From Burkholderia singularis (GTDB lineage Bacteria; Pseudomonadota; Gammaproteobacteria; Burkholderiales; Burkholderiaceae), in contig NZ_FXAN01000065.1 of NCBI RefSeq assembly GCF_900176645.1, forward strand, positions 1 to 46,930: a stretch of DNA of 46,930 bases, written 5' to 3'. The notes under the pieces are model-generated. The model saw only the letters and a list, made by a program, of their open reading frames with translations. It ran no database searches and was not told the origin of the DNA. A program made the position numbers and the translations under genes. Below are positions 16,562 through 25,352 of this stretch, one piece after another; the first letter of the stretch is position 1; each line of letters opens with the position of its first letter.

Positions 16562-17923
16562 CTAGCTCTTTTTCTTGACCGGCCGCACGTAGCCGCTCTT
16601 TTGTGTCTGCGTTTTGTCGTTCAGCGCGAGCATGCCTTCGGCGACGTCCTTCCAGATCGTCGTGCCGGCCGCGATCGTCACGCCGCGGCCGACGCGCACC
16701 GGCGCGACGAGCTGCGTATCGGAGCCGACGAACACGTCGTCCTCGATGATCGTGCGGAATTTGTTCGCGCCATCGTAATTGCAGGTGATCGTGCCCGCGC
16801 CGATGTTCACGCGCGCGCCGATGTCGGCATCGCCGATGTACGTGAGGTGGTTGGCCTTCGAGCCGTGGCCGATCACCGCGTTCTTCACCTCGACGAAGTT
16901 GCCGACGTGCGCGTCGTCGGCGAGCGCCGTGCCCGGGCGCAGCCGCGCATACGGGCCGACCACCGCATGCGCGCCGATCGCCGCGCCGTCGACGTGCGAG
17001 AACGCGTCGATGCGCGCGCCCGCGCCGATCGTCGCGTTGCGGATCACGCAGTGCGCGCCGATCGTCACGTCATCGGCGATCGTCACGTCGCCTTCGAACA
17101 CGCAGTTCACGTCGATCGACACGTCGCGGCCGCACGCGAGCCTGCCGCGCACGTCGATGCGGGCGGGATCGGCGAGCGTGACGCCGTCGGCGAGCAGCGT
17201 ATCGGCAAGCTGGCGCTGATGGATGCGTTCAAGCTCGGCAAGCTGCGCCTTGCTGTTGACGCCGAGCGTTTCCCATTCGTCGTCGGGCTGCGTCGTGACG
17301 ATCTCGAAGCCCGCCTCGATCGCCTGCTCGACCACGTCGGTCAGGTAGTACTCGCCCTGCGCGTTGTCGTTGCCGAGCGCGCCGAGCCACATCGCGAGCT
17401 GCGCGGTCGGCGCCACGACGATGCCGGTGTTGATCTCGGCGATCTTCAGCTCGTCGGCGCTCGCGTCCTTCTGCTCGACGATGCGCACCACGCAGCCGGC
17501 CTGGTCGCGCACGATGCGCCCGTAACCGGTGGGGTCGTCGAGCGTGACGGTGAGCACGCCGTAGCGCGCATCGGTTGCGGCATCGACGAGACGCTTGAGC
17601 GTGGCGGTGCGCGTGAGCGGCACGTCGCCGTACAGCACGAGCGTCGGTTGCGCGGGGTCGAGCAGCGGCAGCGCCTGACGCACCGCATGGCCGGTGCCCA
17701 GCTGCTGCTCCTGCAGCGCGAACTGGACGTCCAGCGCGGCGACGGCGGCGCGCACCTGATCCGCGCCGTGGCCGATCACGACGACGAGCCGCGACGGCGC
17801 AAGCGCGCGGGCGGTATCAATCACGTGGGAGAGAAGCGGCCTGCCGGCCAGAGGATGAAGCACTTTAGGCAGCGCCGAACGCATGCGCTTGCCGGTGCCT
17901 GCCGCCAAAATCACGATATTCAT
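16562..17923 (-). CDS. glmU: Bifunctional GlcNAc-1-P uridyltransferase / GlcN-1-P acetyltransferase (453 aa)
   Basis: It completes UDP-GlcNAc synthesis in the cytosol. The N-terminal pyrophosphorylase domain carries Leu-Ala-Ala-Gly-Thr-Gly-Lys-Arg-Met near residue 6 and Gly-Thr-Gly-His-Ala further on. The C-terminal half is a left-handed beta-helix of hexapeptide repeats (Ile-Gly-Ala-His-Cys-Val-Ile, and later Asn-Tyr-Asp-Gly-Ala-Asn-Lys), which is the acetyl-CoA site. It ends in a Lys-rich tail. I start at ATG 17923 because the 15 codons upstream do not resemble GlmU and the family begins Met-Asn-Ile-Val-Ile-Leu-Ala-Ala-Gly. It is the first gene of the glmU-glmS pair. Confidence 0.95.
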   Translation of the reverse strand: MNIVILAAGTGKRMRSALPKVLHPLAGRPLLSHVIDTARALAPSRLVVVIGHGADQVRAAVAALDVQFALQEQQLGTGHAVRQALPLLDPAQPTLVLYGDVPLTRTATLKRLVDAATDARYGVLTVTLDDPTGYGRIVRDQAGCVVRIVEQKDASADELKIAEINTGIVVAPTAQLAMWLGALGNDNAQGEYYLTDVVEQAIEAGFEIVTTQPDDEWETLGVNSKAQLAELERIHQRQLADTLLADGVTLADPARIDVRGRLACGRDVSIDVNCVFEGDVTIADDVTIGAHCVIRNATIGAGARIDAFSHVDGAAIGAHAVVGPYARLRPGTALADDAHVGNFVEVKNAVIGHGSKANHLTYIGDADIGARVNIGAGTITCNYDGANKFRTIIEDDVFVGSDTQLVAPVRVGRGVTIAAGTTIWKDVAEGMLALNDKTQTQKSGYVRPVKKKS

Positions 17924-18260
17924 GGCGCCAGCGTCGTAGGGAGAGTTCGAAGCTGGCCATTTTAGCATGCGGGCCCTTGCCGACGCGTGTGCGCGGCAGG
18001 GTCAAACCGGCGGCGCGGCGGGGTTGCGCCGTGCCGGGCAGCGATTTGCTGCGTGCGGTTTGCATGCATTCGGTTTGCAGCGGCGCCGGGCGAGCCGGCG
18101 GTTCGTCGAGGCGCACGGCACACTGCGGTCTCGAGCCTCGCCGGCTAGCGGCCGGCGCTCGCGTGCGCTGCCTGCGGCCGGCTCGCACGGGCGCCGCATG
18201 CTCGCGCGCGGGCCGTTCGGCGCTCCGTTACGCGGCGCTTTCGCCGCTCGACGCGCACGG
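17924..18260. other. 337-nt intergenic region upstream of glmU
   Basis: This is very GC-rich, with no recognisable gene, repeat or terminator. The glmU promoter (minus strand) should lie in its left part but has no clear consensus boxes. Confidence 0.4.
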
Positions 18261-18665
18261 CTATGCCGATTCGGGCGGTACCGGCATCACGAGATTGGCA
18301 TCGCGCGCGAGCCGCCAGCGGCCGTCGGCCTCTTTGCGCAGGATCGTCAGCGTGCGGCCTTGCCGGCGCACCGGCGCCGCGCCGCCGGGGGCGCGTATCG
18401 TCATGTCGATGCGATTGCGCAGATAGGCCCAGTCGCCGAGCACGCAAATCTCCTCGATTTCGCTGCCGCCTTCGATATCGAGCCCGGCGCCTTTCATCGC
18501 GCCGGCCGATGCCTCGAATTCACGTTTGCCGAACGGCGCCTGGCCGGGGACCAGGAAAACCACGTCGTCCGTCATCAGGCTTAGCACCGTCGCGATATCG
18601 CCGCTTTGGCTGGCCGATATCCAAGTGTCGACCAGCTCGCGAATCGCCCGTTCGTCTTCGGTCAT
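18261..18665 (-). CDS. SnoaL-like / SgcJ-EcaC family protein (134 aa)
   Basis: This is a small alpha+beta cone-fold protein of the NTF2/SnoaL superfamily. The N-terminal helix reads Glu-Asp-Glu-Arg-Ala-Ile-Arg-Glu-Leu-Val-Asp-Thr-Trp. The family motif Val-Leu-Ser-Leu-Met-Thr-Asp-Asp-Val-Val-Phe follows, then Pro-Phe-Gly-Lys and a late strand (Gly-Arg-Thr-Leu-Thr-Ile-Leu-Arg-Lys) leading to Gly-Arg-Trp-Arg-Leu. Members act as isomerases, cyclases or simple ligand-binding proteins; none is predictable here. Start ATG 18665 has GGAGAA just upstream; ATG 18686 is an alternative. It stands alone between glmU and ttcA. Confidence 0.75.
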   Translation of the reverse strand: MTEDERAIRELVDTWISASQSGDIATVLSLMTDDVVFLVPGQAPFGKREFEASAGAMKGAGLDIEGGSEIEEICVLGDWAYLRNRIDMTIRAPGGAAPVRRQGRTLTILRKEADGRWRLARDANLVMPVPPESA

Positions 18666-18832
18666 GCCGTTCTCCGTTTCGATCATGCGCGATCGATTCT
18701 GGCGCGTATGCGCCGCGTCATCATGAAACCGCCCGATCCGCTTGCGCTGCGTGTGGCCGGGCGAGGCCGAAGCGAGCCGCGCGGCGCCCGCCGCCGGATC
18801 GCCGCGCGCGGCGGCCATCCGCGGCCCGCGTG

Positions 18833-19861
18833 TTACAGGTCGTCGAACTGAACGATCGAGATCGGCTTGAGCGCGCCGCCTGACGGCGCGTCCGTATCGG
18901 CGCCGCACGGTTGCTCGTCGAACGCGATGTCGCCGCCGGGGTCGGCGCGGCCCGTCGCGCGCAGTCCGGCGAACGGGAACAGCGTCGCGTCCATCAAGTG
19001 CGACGGCACGACATTGGCGAGCGCGTTGAACATATTGTCGACGCGCCCTGGGAAGCGCTTGTCCCATTCGCGGATCAGCGCCTTCATCTCGGCGCGCTTC
19101 AGGTTCGGCTGGCTGCCGCACAGGTTGCACGGAATGATCGGGAATTCGCGCAGCTGCGCGTACTGTTCCAGATCGGTTTCCTTCACATACGCAAGCGGCC
19201 GGATCACGATGTTCCTGCCGTCGTCCGATTGCAGCTTCGGCGGCATGCCCTTCAGCTTGCCGCCATGGAACAGGTTCAGCAGCAGCGTTTGCAGAATGTC
19301 GTCGCGGTGGTGGCCGAGCGCGATCTTGGTCGCGCCGAGTTCGCCCGCGACGCGGTACAGAATGCCGCGGCGCAGCCGCGAGCACAGCGAGCAGGTGGTC
19401 TTGCCCTCGGGCACGAGGCGCTTGACGATGCTGTAGGTATCCTGGTTTTCGATATGGAACGGCACGCCGATTCGCGTCAGGTATTCGGGCAGCACGTGCT
19501 CGGGAAAACCCGGCTGCTTCTGGTCGAGGTTGACCGCGACGATGTCGAAATCGATCGGCGCGCGCTCGCGCAGCCGCAGCAGGATATCGAGCAGCGCGTA
19601 GCTGTCCTTGCCGCCCGACAGGCAGACCATCACCTTGTCGCCATGCTCGATCATGTTGTAATCGCCGATTGCCTGGCCGACCTGGCGCACGAGCCGCTTG
19701 AACAGCTTGTTGTTCTCGTAGGCCTCTTTTTGCTCGCGGCGCGTCAGTGCGCGGCGGCTGGGTTCGGCCACCGCGGCTTCGACGCCGGCGGCCGCGCCGG
19801 CCTCGTCCGGCGTGCCGGGGTGGGGCGTACCCGACGGGTACGTGCTTTGGCGCACATTCAT
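18833..19861 (-). CDS. ttcA: tRNA 2-thiocytidine(32) synthetase TtcA (342 aa)
   Basis: It thiolates cytidine 32 of tRNA using ATP and a 4Fe-4S cluster. The PP-loop Ser-Gly-Gly-Lys-Asp-Ser is at 82-87. The cluster-binding Cys pairs are Cys157-Ser-Leu-Cys160 and Cys245-Asn-Leu-Cys248. The roughly 40-residue N-terminal extension is Ala/Pro-rich and variable, as is the acidic C-terminus (Ser-Ile-Val-Gln-Phe-Asp-Asp-Leu). Its ATG overlaps the folB stop as ATGA, so translation is probably coupled to folB. Confidence 0.93.
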   Translation of the reverse strand: MNVRQSTYPSGTPHPGTPDEAGAAAGVEAAVAEPSRRALTRREQKEAYENNKLFKRLVRQVGQAIGDYNMIEHGDKVMVCLSGGKDSYALLDILLRLRERAPIDFDIVAVNLDQKQPGFPEHVLPEYLTRIGVPFHIENQDTYSIVKRLVPEGKTTCSLCSRLRRGILYRVAGELGATKIALGHHRDDILQTLLLNLFHGGKLKGMPPKLQSDDGRNIVIRPLAYVKETDLEQYAQLREFPIIPCNLCGSQPNLKRAEMKALIREWDKRFPGRVDNMFNALANVVPSHLMDATLFPFAGLRATGRADPGGDIAFDEQPCGADTDAPSGGALKPISIVQFDDL

Positions 19862-20262
19862 GCTCGCTCCTCGTCCTTGATACGGAAAACCTCGACGCCG
19901 ACGGCGTCGCAATCGGAATAAGCGTCCGGTTTTTCGGTGCAGACGCGCACCGCGCGCACGGCGCCGTGCGCGAGCAGATTCGCGGCGATCGCGTCGCACA
20001 GCGTTTCCTGCAAATGAATGTGGCCGCGCGCGACGCACTGCGCGACGCTTTGCTTCAGCAGGTCGTAATCGACCACTTCGCGCAGCCGGTCTTCGACGGG
20101 CGTCGTCAGCGCGAGCGGCACGAACACGTCGACATTGATGACGACACGCTGCTCGCCGCGCTTCTCGTGCTCGAACGCGCCGATATTGATATACACCTCG
20201 TAGTTGCGCAGATACAGCCGGCGGCAATCGGCGAGCCTGGGGTGCAGGAGGGCGGCAAACAT
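19858..20262 (-). CDS. folB: Dihydroneopterin aldolase (134 aa)
   Basis: It converts dihydroneopterin to 6-hydroxymethyl-dihydropterin in folate synthesis. Family features are the opening strand [13 protein letters not shown], then [14 protein letters not shown], and the late Cys-Thr-Glu-Lys-Pro-Asp-Ala that holds the catalytic Lys. ATG 20262 is the sensible start, since the longer frame upstream is not FolB-like. It overlaps ttcA by 4 bases and follows a degenerate SDR gene by 83 bases, in one operon. Confidence 0.9.
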   Translation of the reverse strand: MFAALLHPRLADCRRLYLRNYEVYINIGAFEHEKRGEQRVVINVDVFVPLALTTPVEDRLREVVDYDLLKQSVAQCVARGHIHLQETLCDAIAANLLAHGAVRAVRVCTEKPDAYSDCDAVGVEVFRIKDEERA

Positions 20263-20345
20263 GGTCGATCCAGTCACAAAGGGTGATGCACGTAAAGCGG
20301 CGCGGCCGCACGCGGCGTCGGAATGCCCGCGCGCGGCCGCGCCCG

Positions 20346-21134
20346 TCAATTTTTGCCGCCGGCCGTCGGCTCGAGATGCTCGCCGCCGTCGATGGTCAGC
20401 GTCGCGCCGGTCACGCCGGACGCCTCGGCAAGATAGCAGGCCGCATCGGCGATTTCGTCCACGCGCGGCGCGCGCCCGCGCACGAGGCCGACCACGCGCA
20501 CCTTAGGCGCGAGCGCGAGCGCCTGCGCGGCAGTCGCGCGGTGCAGCGCGGCTTGCGCGAGCGAGTGCGACAAGCGCTCGGGCGCCGGATGGAACACGGT
20601 CTCGTCCAGCAGGTGAATCACGACGGCGCGTTCGCGCTCGTCGTCGCGCGCGGCCTCGGGCGTCGCGGCGGCGAGCGCGCGCGCGAGCACGAGCGGCGCG
20701 GCGACTTCGCGGGCGATCGTCTCGGCAAGCGATGCATAGCCGATGTCGCGCGCGTTGTCCGCGCGGCCTGCCGCCTGGACGATCACGCAGCTCGGGCGGC
20801 CAAGCGCCGCGCCGCACGCGTCGACGAGCCGCGCGACGTCGTGCTCGGCGGCGAAGTCGGCCGCCAGCGCCGCTGCGCGGCGGCCGAGCGATTCGACTTC
20901 GGCGGCGATCGACGCGGCCGCGCGGGCAGCGTCGTGCGCATCCGCGTTCGCGCCCGGCGGCTCCATGCTTGCGGCGATCGCCACATCCCAGCCGCGCTGC
21001 GCGAAGCCGAGCGCGAGCGCGCGGCCGATCGCGCCCGCATCGTCGGGCATGGTGAGCGCGATCAGCACGGCCCGCGTGCGTTGCGCCACGCGGACATCGG
21101 CGGAAGCGTCCCGGAGGTCGGCGGAAACGGTCAT
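20346..21134 (-). CDS. SDR-fold protein with lost catalytic residues, FolM/pteridine-reductase-like (262 aa)
   Basis: The Rossmann layout of short-chain dehydrogenases is clear, including the end [11 protein letters not shown]. The neighbourhood (folB, ttcA) suggests a pteridine-reductase-like origin. However, the N-terminal Thr-Gly-x3-Gly-x-Gly is degraded to [10 protein letters not shown] (about 28-37). The catalytic Tyr-x3-Lys is His190-Ser-Leu-Ala-Gln194, and the Asn-Asn-Ala-Gly motif is missing (Gln-Ala-Ala-Gly). It is therefore probably not a normal oxidoreductase. It is the first gene of the SDR-folB-ttcA operon and starts only 13 bases from a divergent methyltransferase gene. Confidence 0.7.
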   Translation of the reverse strand: MTVSADLRDASADVRVAQRTRAVLIALTMPDDAGAIGRALALGFAQRGWDVAIAASMEPPGANADAHDAARAAASIAAEVESLGRRAAALAADFAAEHDVARLVDACGAALGRPSCVIVQAAGRADNARDIGYASLAETIAREVAAPLVLARALAAATPEAARDDERERAVVIHLLDETVFHPAPERLSHSLAQAALHRATAAQALALAPKVRVVGLVRGRAPRVDEIADAACYLAEASGVTGATLTIDGGEHLEPTAGGKN

Positions 21135-21135
21135 T

Positions 21136-21141
21136 TACAAT
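21136..21141 (+). promoter_or_regulatory. -10 element suggesting leaderless transcription of the methyltransferase gene
   Basis: TACAAT lies exactly 7 bases before ATG 21148, so a transcript initiated from it would start at or next to the start codon. No TTGACA-like -35 is visible. There is no ribosome site in the 13-base gap between the divergent start codons. Confidence 0.35.
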
Positions 21142-21147
21142 GCCGGG

Positions 21148-22338
21148 ATGAACCCGAAAGCTCACGAACCCGCTAGTTTACCCGTTCCCAGCCCGGACGC
21201 GCTCGCGCAGTCCGAATCGCTCGCAGCCGCGCTGCGCGCGCAGATCGCGTCGGCGGGCGGCTGGATTCCATTCTCGCGCTATATGGAGCACGCGCTGTAC
21301 GCGCCGGGTGCCGGCTATTACAGCGGCGGCGCGCGCAAGTTCGGCCGGCGCGCGGACGACGGCAGCGATTTCGTTACCGCGCCCGAACTGTCGCCGCTTT
21401 TCGCACGCACGCTCGCGCGCCCGATCGCGCAGGCGCTCGAGCTGAGCGGCACGCGGCGCGTGATGGAGTTCGGCGCGGGCACGGGCAGGCTGGCCGCGGG
21501 CCTGTTGAGCGCGCTCGTGGCGCTTGGCGTCGAGCTTGACGAATACGCGATCGTCGATTTGTCCGGCGAATTGCGTGCGCGCCAGCGCGAGACGCTCGAA
21601 GCCGACGCGCGCGCGCTGGCCGCGCGCGTGCGCTGGCTCGACGCGCTGCCCGAGCGCTTCGACGGCGTGGTGATCGGCAACGAGGTGCTCGACGCGATGC
21701 CGGTGCGGCTTTTCGTCAAGCGCGCGCGCGGCTGGTGCGAGCGCGGCGTCGCGGTGAGCGGCGCGGGCGCGTTCGTGTTCGCCGAGCGGCCGCTCGCGCA
21801 GGCTGGCGATACCGCGCGTCTTGCCGGAATCGACGCCGATGACGGCTACGTGACGGAGACGCACGACGCGGCCGCGGCATTCGTCCGCACGGTCTGCACG
21901 ATGCTCGCGCGCGGCGCGGCGTTTTTCATCGACTACGGCTTTCCGTTTCACGAGTACTACCACCGGCAGCGTGCGCAGGGTACGCTGATGTGCCATTACC
22001 GGCACCACGCGCACGACGATCCGTTCGTCTATCCGGGGTTGCAGGACATGACCGCGCACGTCGAGTTCAGCGCGATCTACGAGGCAGGCGTCGGCGCCGG
22101 TGCGGATCTGCTCGGCTACACGTCGCAGGCGCGCTTTCTGCTGAACGCGGGAATTACCGACGTGCTCGCCGAAATCGATCCGTCCGACGCGCAGCGTTTC
22201 CTGCCCGCCGCGAATGCGGTGCACAAGCTGATTTCGGAGGCGGAGATGGGCGAGCTTTTCAAGGTGATCGCGTTTTCGCGCGGCATCGACGGCACGCTCG
22301 AGGCGTTTGCGCGCGGCGACCGTTCACATACGCTGTAA
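21148..22338 (+). CDS. MidA/NDUFAF7-type SAM-dependent methyltransferase (396 aa)
   Basis: It belongs to the bacterial relatives of mitochondrial NDUFAF7/MidA, which methylates an arginine of a complex I subunit; the bacterial substrate is unknown. The family opening is Ile-Pro-Phe-Ser-Arg-Tyr-Met-Glu-His-Ala-Leu-Tyr-Ala-Pro-Gly-Ala-Gly-Tyr-Tyr. The SAM loop is Glu-Phe-Gly-Ala-Gly-Thr-Gly-Arg-Leu, then Gly-Asn-Glu-Val-Leu-Asp-Ala-Met-Pro, and later Phe-Ile-Asp-Tyr-Gly-Phe-Pro. Length is typical. It lacks a ribosome site and may be leaderless. A DUF2905 gene follows by 21 bases, so these two are cotranscribed. Confidence 0.88.
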   Translation: MNPKAHEPASLPVPSPDALAQSESLAAALRAQIASAGGWIPFSRYMEHALYAPGAGYYSGGARKFGRRADDGSDFVTAPELSPLFARTLARPIAQALELSGTRRVMEFGAGTGRLAAGLLSALVALGVELDEYAIVDLSGELRARQRETLEADARALAARVRWLDALPERFDGVVIGNEVLDAMPVRLFVKRARGWCERGVAVSGAGAFVFAERPLAQAGDTARLAGIDADDGYVTETHDAAAAFVRTVCTMLARGAAFFIDYGFPFHEYYHRQRAQGTLMCHYRHHAHDDPFVYPGLQDMTAHVEFSAIYEAGVGAGADLLGYTSQARFLLNAGITDVLAEIDPSDAQRFLPAANAVHKLISEAEMGELFKVIAFSRGIDGTLEAFARGDRSHTL

Positions 22339-22359
22339 GCGCCGACAAGGGGAATTGCG

Positions 22360-22554
22360 ATGCTGCGCTGGCTGCTCACCACGTTCATCGCCGTGATGGT
22401 GCTCGCGCGCGCGTGGCCGTGGCTGTCGAAGCTCGGCGTCGGGCGCCTGCCCGGCGACGTGACGCTCAAGCTCGGCTCGCGCGTTTATCCGTTTCCGTTC
22501 ATGTCGACGCTCGTGATCATGGCGATCGTGTCGGTGATTGCGCGGCTTTGGTGA
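22360..22554 (+). CDS. DUF2905 small membrane protein (64 aa)
   Basis: It has two short hydrophobic segments, the first at residues 3-17 and the second (Met-Ser-Thr-Leu-Val-Ile-Met-Ala-Ile-Val-Ser-Val-Ile) at the C-terminal end. They flank the family motif Gly-Arg-Leu-Pro-Gly-Asp-Val, followed by Tyr-Pro-Phe-Pro-Phe-Met-Ser. The match to DUF2905 is good; function is unknown. AAGGGG precedes the ATG. It trails the methyltransferase gene closely. Confidence 0.85.
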   Translation: MLRWLLTTFIAVMVLARAWPWLSKLGVGRLPGDVTLKLGSRVYPFPFMSTLVIMAIVSVIARLW

Positions 22555-22590
22555 GCATGACGCCCGCGCGGCACGCCGCGCCGCGCGCCG

Positions 22591-22815
22591 TCACAGCGCC
22601 AGTTCGCCGAGAATCCGGTGGGCGAGCGCCTTCGCTTCGTCGAACGCTTCCGATTCGCTGACGCTCGTTGCGCCGACTTCGTAGACGGTATTGTCAGGCG
22701 TTTCGCCATCGTCCCGGGAGAGGATCACGTATCCCTGATAGCGCCCGTCGTCCGTCTTGTGGGTGTGCGCCTTGGCCGTGTAGATGCCCTTCGTGTAGGT
22801 ATTGCCGCCGTCCAT
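22591..22815 (-). CDS. Small hypothetical protein (74 aa)
   Basis: ATG 22815 has a clear GGGAGA site. The protein is soluble, with alternating polar strands (Thr-Tyr-Thr-Lys-Gly-Ile-Tyr-Thr-Ala-Lys-Ala-His-Thr; Tyr-Gln-Gly-Tyr-Val-Ile-Leu-Ser-Arg) and a C-terminal helix rich in Glu/Ala. This beta-beta-beta-alpha pattern is typical of small orphan proteins common in Burkholderia; I do not recognise a family or function. The frame extends upstream to 22854 but without a ribosome site. Confidence 0.6.
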   Translation of the reverse strand: MDGGNTYTKGIYTAKAHTHKTDDGRYQGYVILSRDDGETPDNTVYEVGATSVSESEAFDEAKALAHRILGELAL

Positions 22816-22995
22816 GATGCTTCTCCCGTGTTGGCCGCAGAAGTGCACGAGCACTTACTTCGATTCGATGCAAAGCAGAAACGACGCTTCATCCTAACAT
22901 CCCGATGCCGCGCTTTCAGCAGCTGCGCGACGATGTCGCGGCGGCAAAGTTGCGGCGCTGACGCGAGCCGGACGGGTGTATCGTGCGGGCCGTGG

Positions 22996-23904
22996 TTACG
23001 GCGCGACGAGCGCAAGCACCTCGTCGAGCGTCGGCGCGTGCGCGCCGGTGTGCTGGCAGGCCGCCGCGCCTGCCGCCAGCGCGAATGCGAGATGTTCGCG
23101 CCAGCCGCGGCTTTCCATCGTCATCAGGCTGAACAGTAAGCCGCCGATCGTCGCGTCGCCGGCACCGACCGTATCCATCACGTCGACGCGCGGCGGTTGC
23201 GCGTCGAACGTCCGGCCGCCGGAGTGGAGCGTCGCCGTGCGCGCGCCGCGCGTGACCAGCAGCGCCGCATGCGGATTGAGCGCGCGCAGCCGCGCGATCG
23301 CGCGCGGTTCGTCGTCGTCCGCGAACAGATGCCGCAGGTCTTCGTCGGAGACTTTGATCACGTCGGCGAGCTTCGCCATCGTCTCGAGCGTCGGCTTGAA
23401 GCTGTCCGTCATCAGATTGCGGTAGTTCGGATCGAAGCTGATCGACACGCCCGCTTCGCGCAACTCGGCCGCGAGCGTGACGAGCGTCGACGCGAGCGGC
23501 TCGCGCACGAGGCTGATGCAGCCGAAATGCGCCCATTTCACATGCTGGCGCCAGCCCTGCGGCAGGCTTGCCGGATCGAAGGCGAGATCGGCGCTGTTTT
23601 CGCCGATGAAGAAGTACGCGGGCGGATGCGTTTGATGAACAACCGCGAGAAGCGGCGCGCGCTCGACGCGCTGCAGGAAGCGCAGGTCGAGCCCCGCCGC
23701 TTCGCTTTCGCGCCAGAGTGCGTCGGAGAAACAGTCGCGGCCGAGCGCGCCCGCGCATGCGCTCGCCACCCCGAGCTTCGCGACCGCGCGTGCGACGTTC
23801 CAGCCGGCGCCGCCCGGACGCGACGCCCAGTTCGCGCTGTCGGTGCGGACCAGGTCGGTGAGGATGTCGCCGGCAGAGACGAATTGCGGAAACGTCGCGC
23901 TCAT
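22996..23904 (-). CDS. PfkB-family sugar kinase, probable fructokinase (302 aa)
   Basis: This is a ribokinase-fold kinase. The substrate motif Pro-Gly-Gly-Ala-Gly-Trp-Asn-Val-Ala is at 30-38. The ATP/anion-hole signature Asp-Thr-Val-Gly-Ala-Gly-Asp-Ala is at 244-251, with Asp250 as catalytic base. Length is standard. It overlaps the upstream AGE epimerase gene by 4 bases (ATGA) and is the last gene of a lacI-epimerase-kinase operon. If the epimerase turns mannose into fructose, this enzyme would phosphorylate the fructose; that specificity is inferred from the neighbourhood. Confidence 0.85.
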   Translation of the reverse strand: MSATFPQFVSAGDILTDLVRTDSANWASRPGGAGWNVARAVAKLGVASACAGALGRDCFSDALWRESEAAGLDLRFLQRVERAPLLAVVHQTHPPAYFFIGENSADLAFDPASLPQGWRQHVKWAHFGCISLVREPLASTLVTLAAELREAGVSISFDPNYRNLMTDSFKPTLETMAKLADVIKVSDEDLRHLFADDDEPRAIARLRALNPHAALLVTRGARTATLHSGGRTFDAQPPRVDVMDTVGAGDATIGGLLFSLMTMESRGWREHLAFALAAGAAACQHTGAHAPTLDEVLALVAP

Positions 23905-25352
23905 CGCAGGGTGCCTCCGTTGTGGCGGGGCGGCGCGCCGGCGGGGCTGCCGTGGCCGGCATGTTGTGCGTGCGTGCCGTTGCCTTGCGCAGGCGGCGTC
24001 GCGCGATCGGCCGCGGCGCCGTCGTTGCCGCCATCCGCTGCGTGCGGTGCCGGCAATGCGTTCAGGACTTCGTAGCAGGCGCCCATCGTGTGGTAGTCGG
24101 TTTTGCCGGCCGGGCTCTTCTCGTCGCTGTACTTGCGGTTGTCGCAGGTGAGGATTCGGTACCAGGCGCCGTAATGGTGATCGACGAAATGCGTCCAGCT
24201 ATAGCGCCAGATCTCGTCGTACCAGTCCCAGAAGCGTTCGCTGCCGGTGCGCTGGCCGAGCAGCGCGGCGGCGGCGAGGCTTTCGGCTTGCACCCAGAAA
24301 TACTTGTCGTGGTCGCACACTTTGTAGTCGGGGTCGAAGCCGTAGCAGAGACCGCCGTGATCGGCGTCCCACGCGTGCGCGAGCGCCGCGTCGAACAGCG
24401 CGATCGCGCGCGGCAGCAGCCAGTCGAGCGGGCGGTGCCGTTCGAGAATCAGCAGCAGCTTCGCCCATTCGGTCTGATGGCCCGGCTGGAACCCCCACGG
24501 GCGGAAGATGTTCGAGCTGTCTTCCTTGTTGTATTCCCAGTCGACCGACCAATCGGCCCGGAAATGCTCCCACACGAGATCGTTCGACAGCGCGGCTTGG
24601 CGCTGGACGATATGCGTGGCGACCTTTTCCGCGCGGTCGAGATATGTCAGATGGCCGGTCGCCTCGTAGGCGGCGAGGAGCGCCTCGGTCGCGTGCATGT
24701 TCGTGTTTTGGCCGCGATAGCTGGAGACGCTCCAGTCGGGCGTGGCGTCGTCCGCGTAGAGGCCCGCCGCGGCATCCCAGAAACGATGCTCCATCAGCTC
24801 GAAGGTCTGGGCAATCAGCGGCTTGGCTTCGTCGATGCCCGCCATCGCCGCGTGCGCGGCCGCAAGCAGAACGAACGCGAGCCCGTAGCAGTGGCGCGTG
24901 CCGTCGCGCGTCGCGCGTTTTACGCCGTCGCGCCACTCGATTTCCCAGTCGTAGCCTTCGTGCGCCGCGTCCCAGTGCGCGTCGCGCAGAAAGCGCAGCC
25001 CATGGCGTGCGTAATCGAGATCGCGCGGATTGCCGAAGTGGCGGTATGCCATCGCGTAGTTGAAGACGAAGCGGCAACTGCTGACGAGGTGGCGTGTCGT
25101 GCGGTCGTAGACGGTGCCGTCGTCGCGGAAGAAGTGGTAGAAGCCGCCCGACGGATCGAGCACGTTCGGCGCGTAAAAGCGCAGCGTGTGCTGCACGTGC
25201 GACAGCAGGAACTGCCGGTCACGGAAGTTTTCGACGCGCGGCACGGCAGGCTCGCCGCATCCGGCGTGCGCGCCGGACGCGGGGGAGGGCGGCCTGCTTG
25301 CTTGCGGTGTGCCGATGGCCGTGTGGGGCGCGGGCGTGGCTGAAGTCGTCAT
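23901..25352 (-). CDS. AGE-family sugar epimerase/isomerase, probable mannose isomerase (483 aa)
   Basis: This belongs to the N-acylglucosamine 2-epimerase superfamily, an (alpha/alpha)6 barrel. Conserved segments include Gly-Gly-Phe-Tyr-His-Phe, Thr-Arg-His-Leu-Val-Ser-Ser-Cys-Arg, Asn-Thr-Asn-Met-His-Ala-Thr-Glu-Ala, Gln-Pro-Gly-His-Gln-Thr-Glu-Trp (catalytic His), and Lys-Tyr-Phe-Trp-Val-Gln-Ala-Glu. Family members interconvert mannose/fructose, glucosamine derivatives or cellobiose; with a PfkB kinase next door, mannose to fructose is the best guess. The protein has disordered Ala/Pro/His-rich ends (about residues 1-40 and the last 45). It is coupled by ATGA overlaps to both neighbours. 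Confidence 0.85.
   Translation of the reverse strand: MTTSATPAPHTAIGTPQASRPPSPASGAHAGCGEPAVPRVENFRDRQFLLSHVQHTLRFYAPNVLDPSGGFYHFFRDDGTVYDRTTRHLVSSCRFVFNYAMAYRHFGNPRDLDYARHGLRFLRDAHWDAAHEGYDWEIEWRDGVKRATRDGTRHCYGLAFVLLAAAHAAMAGIDEAKPLIAQTFELMEHRFWDAAAGLYADDATPDWSVSSYRGQNTNMHATEALLAAYEATGHLTYLDRAEKVATHIVQRQAALSNDLVWEHFRADWSVDWEYNKEDSSNIFRPWGFQPGHQTEWAKLLLILERHRPLDWLLPRAIALFDAALAHAWDADHGGLCYGFDPDYKVCDHDKYFWVQAESLAAAALLGQRTGSERFWDWYDEIWRYSWTHFVDHHYGAWYRILTCDNRKYSDEKSPAGKTDYHTMGACYEVLNALPAPHAADGGNDGAAADRATPPAQGNGTHAQHAGHGSPAGAPPRHNGGTLR

Noticed and set aside
14706..16565. 619-codon plus-strand frame across glmS
   Set aside because: It mirrors glmS, which is unmistakable on the minus strand; the composition is a third-position shadow.
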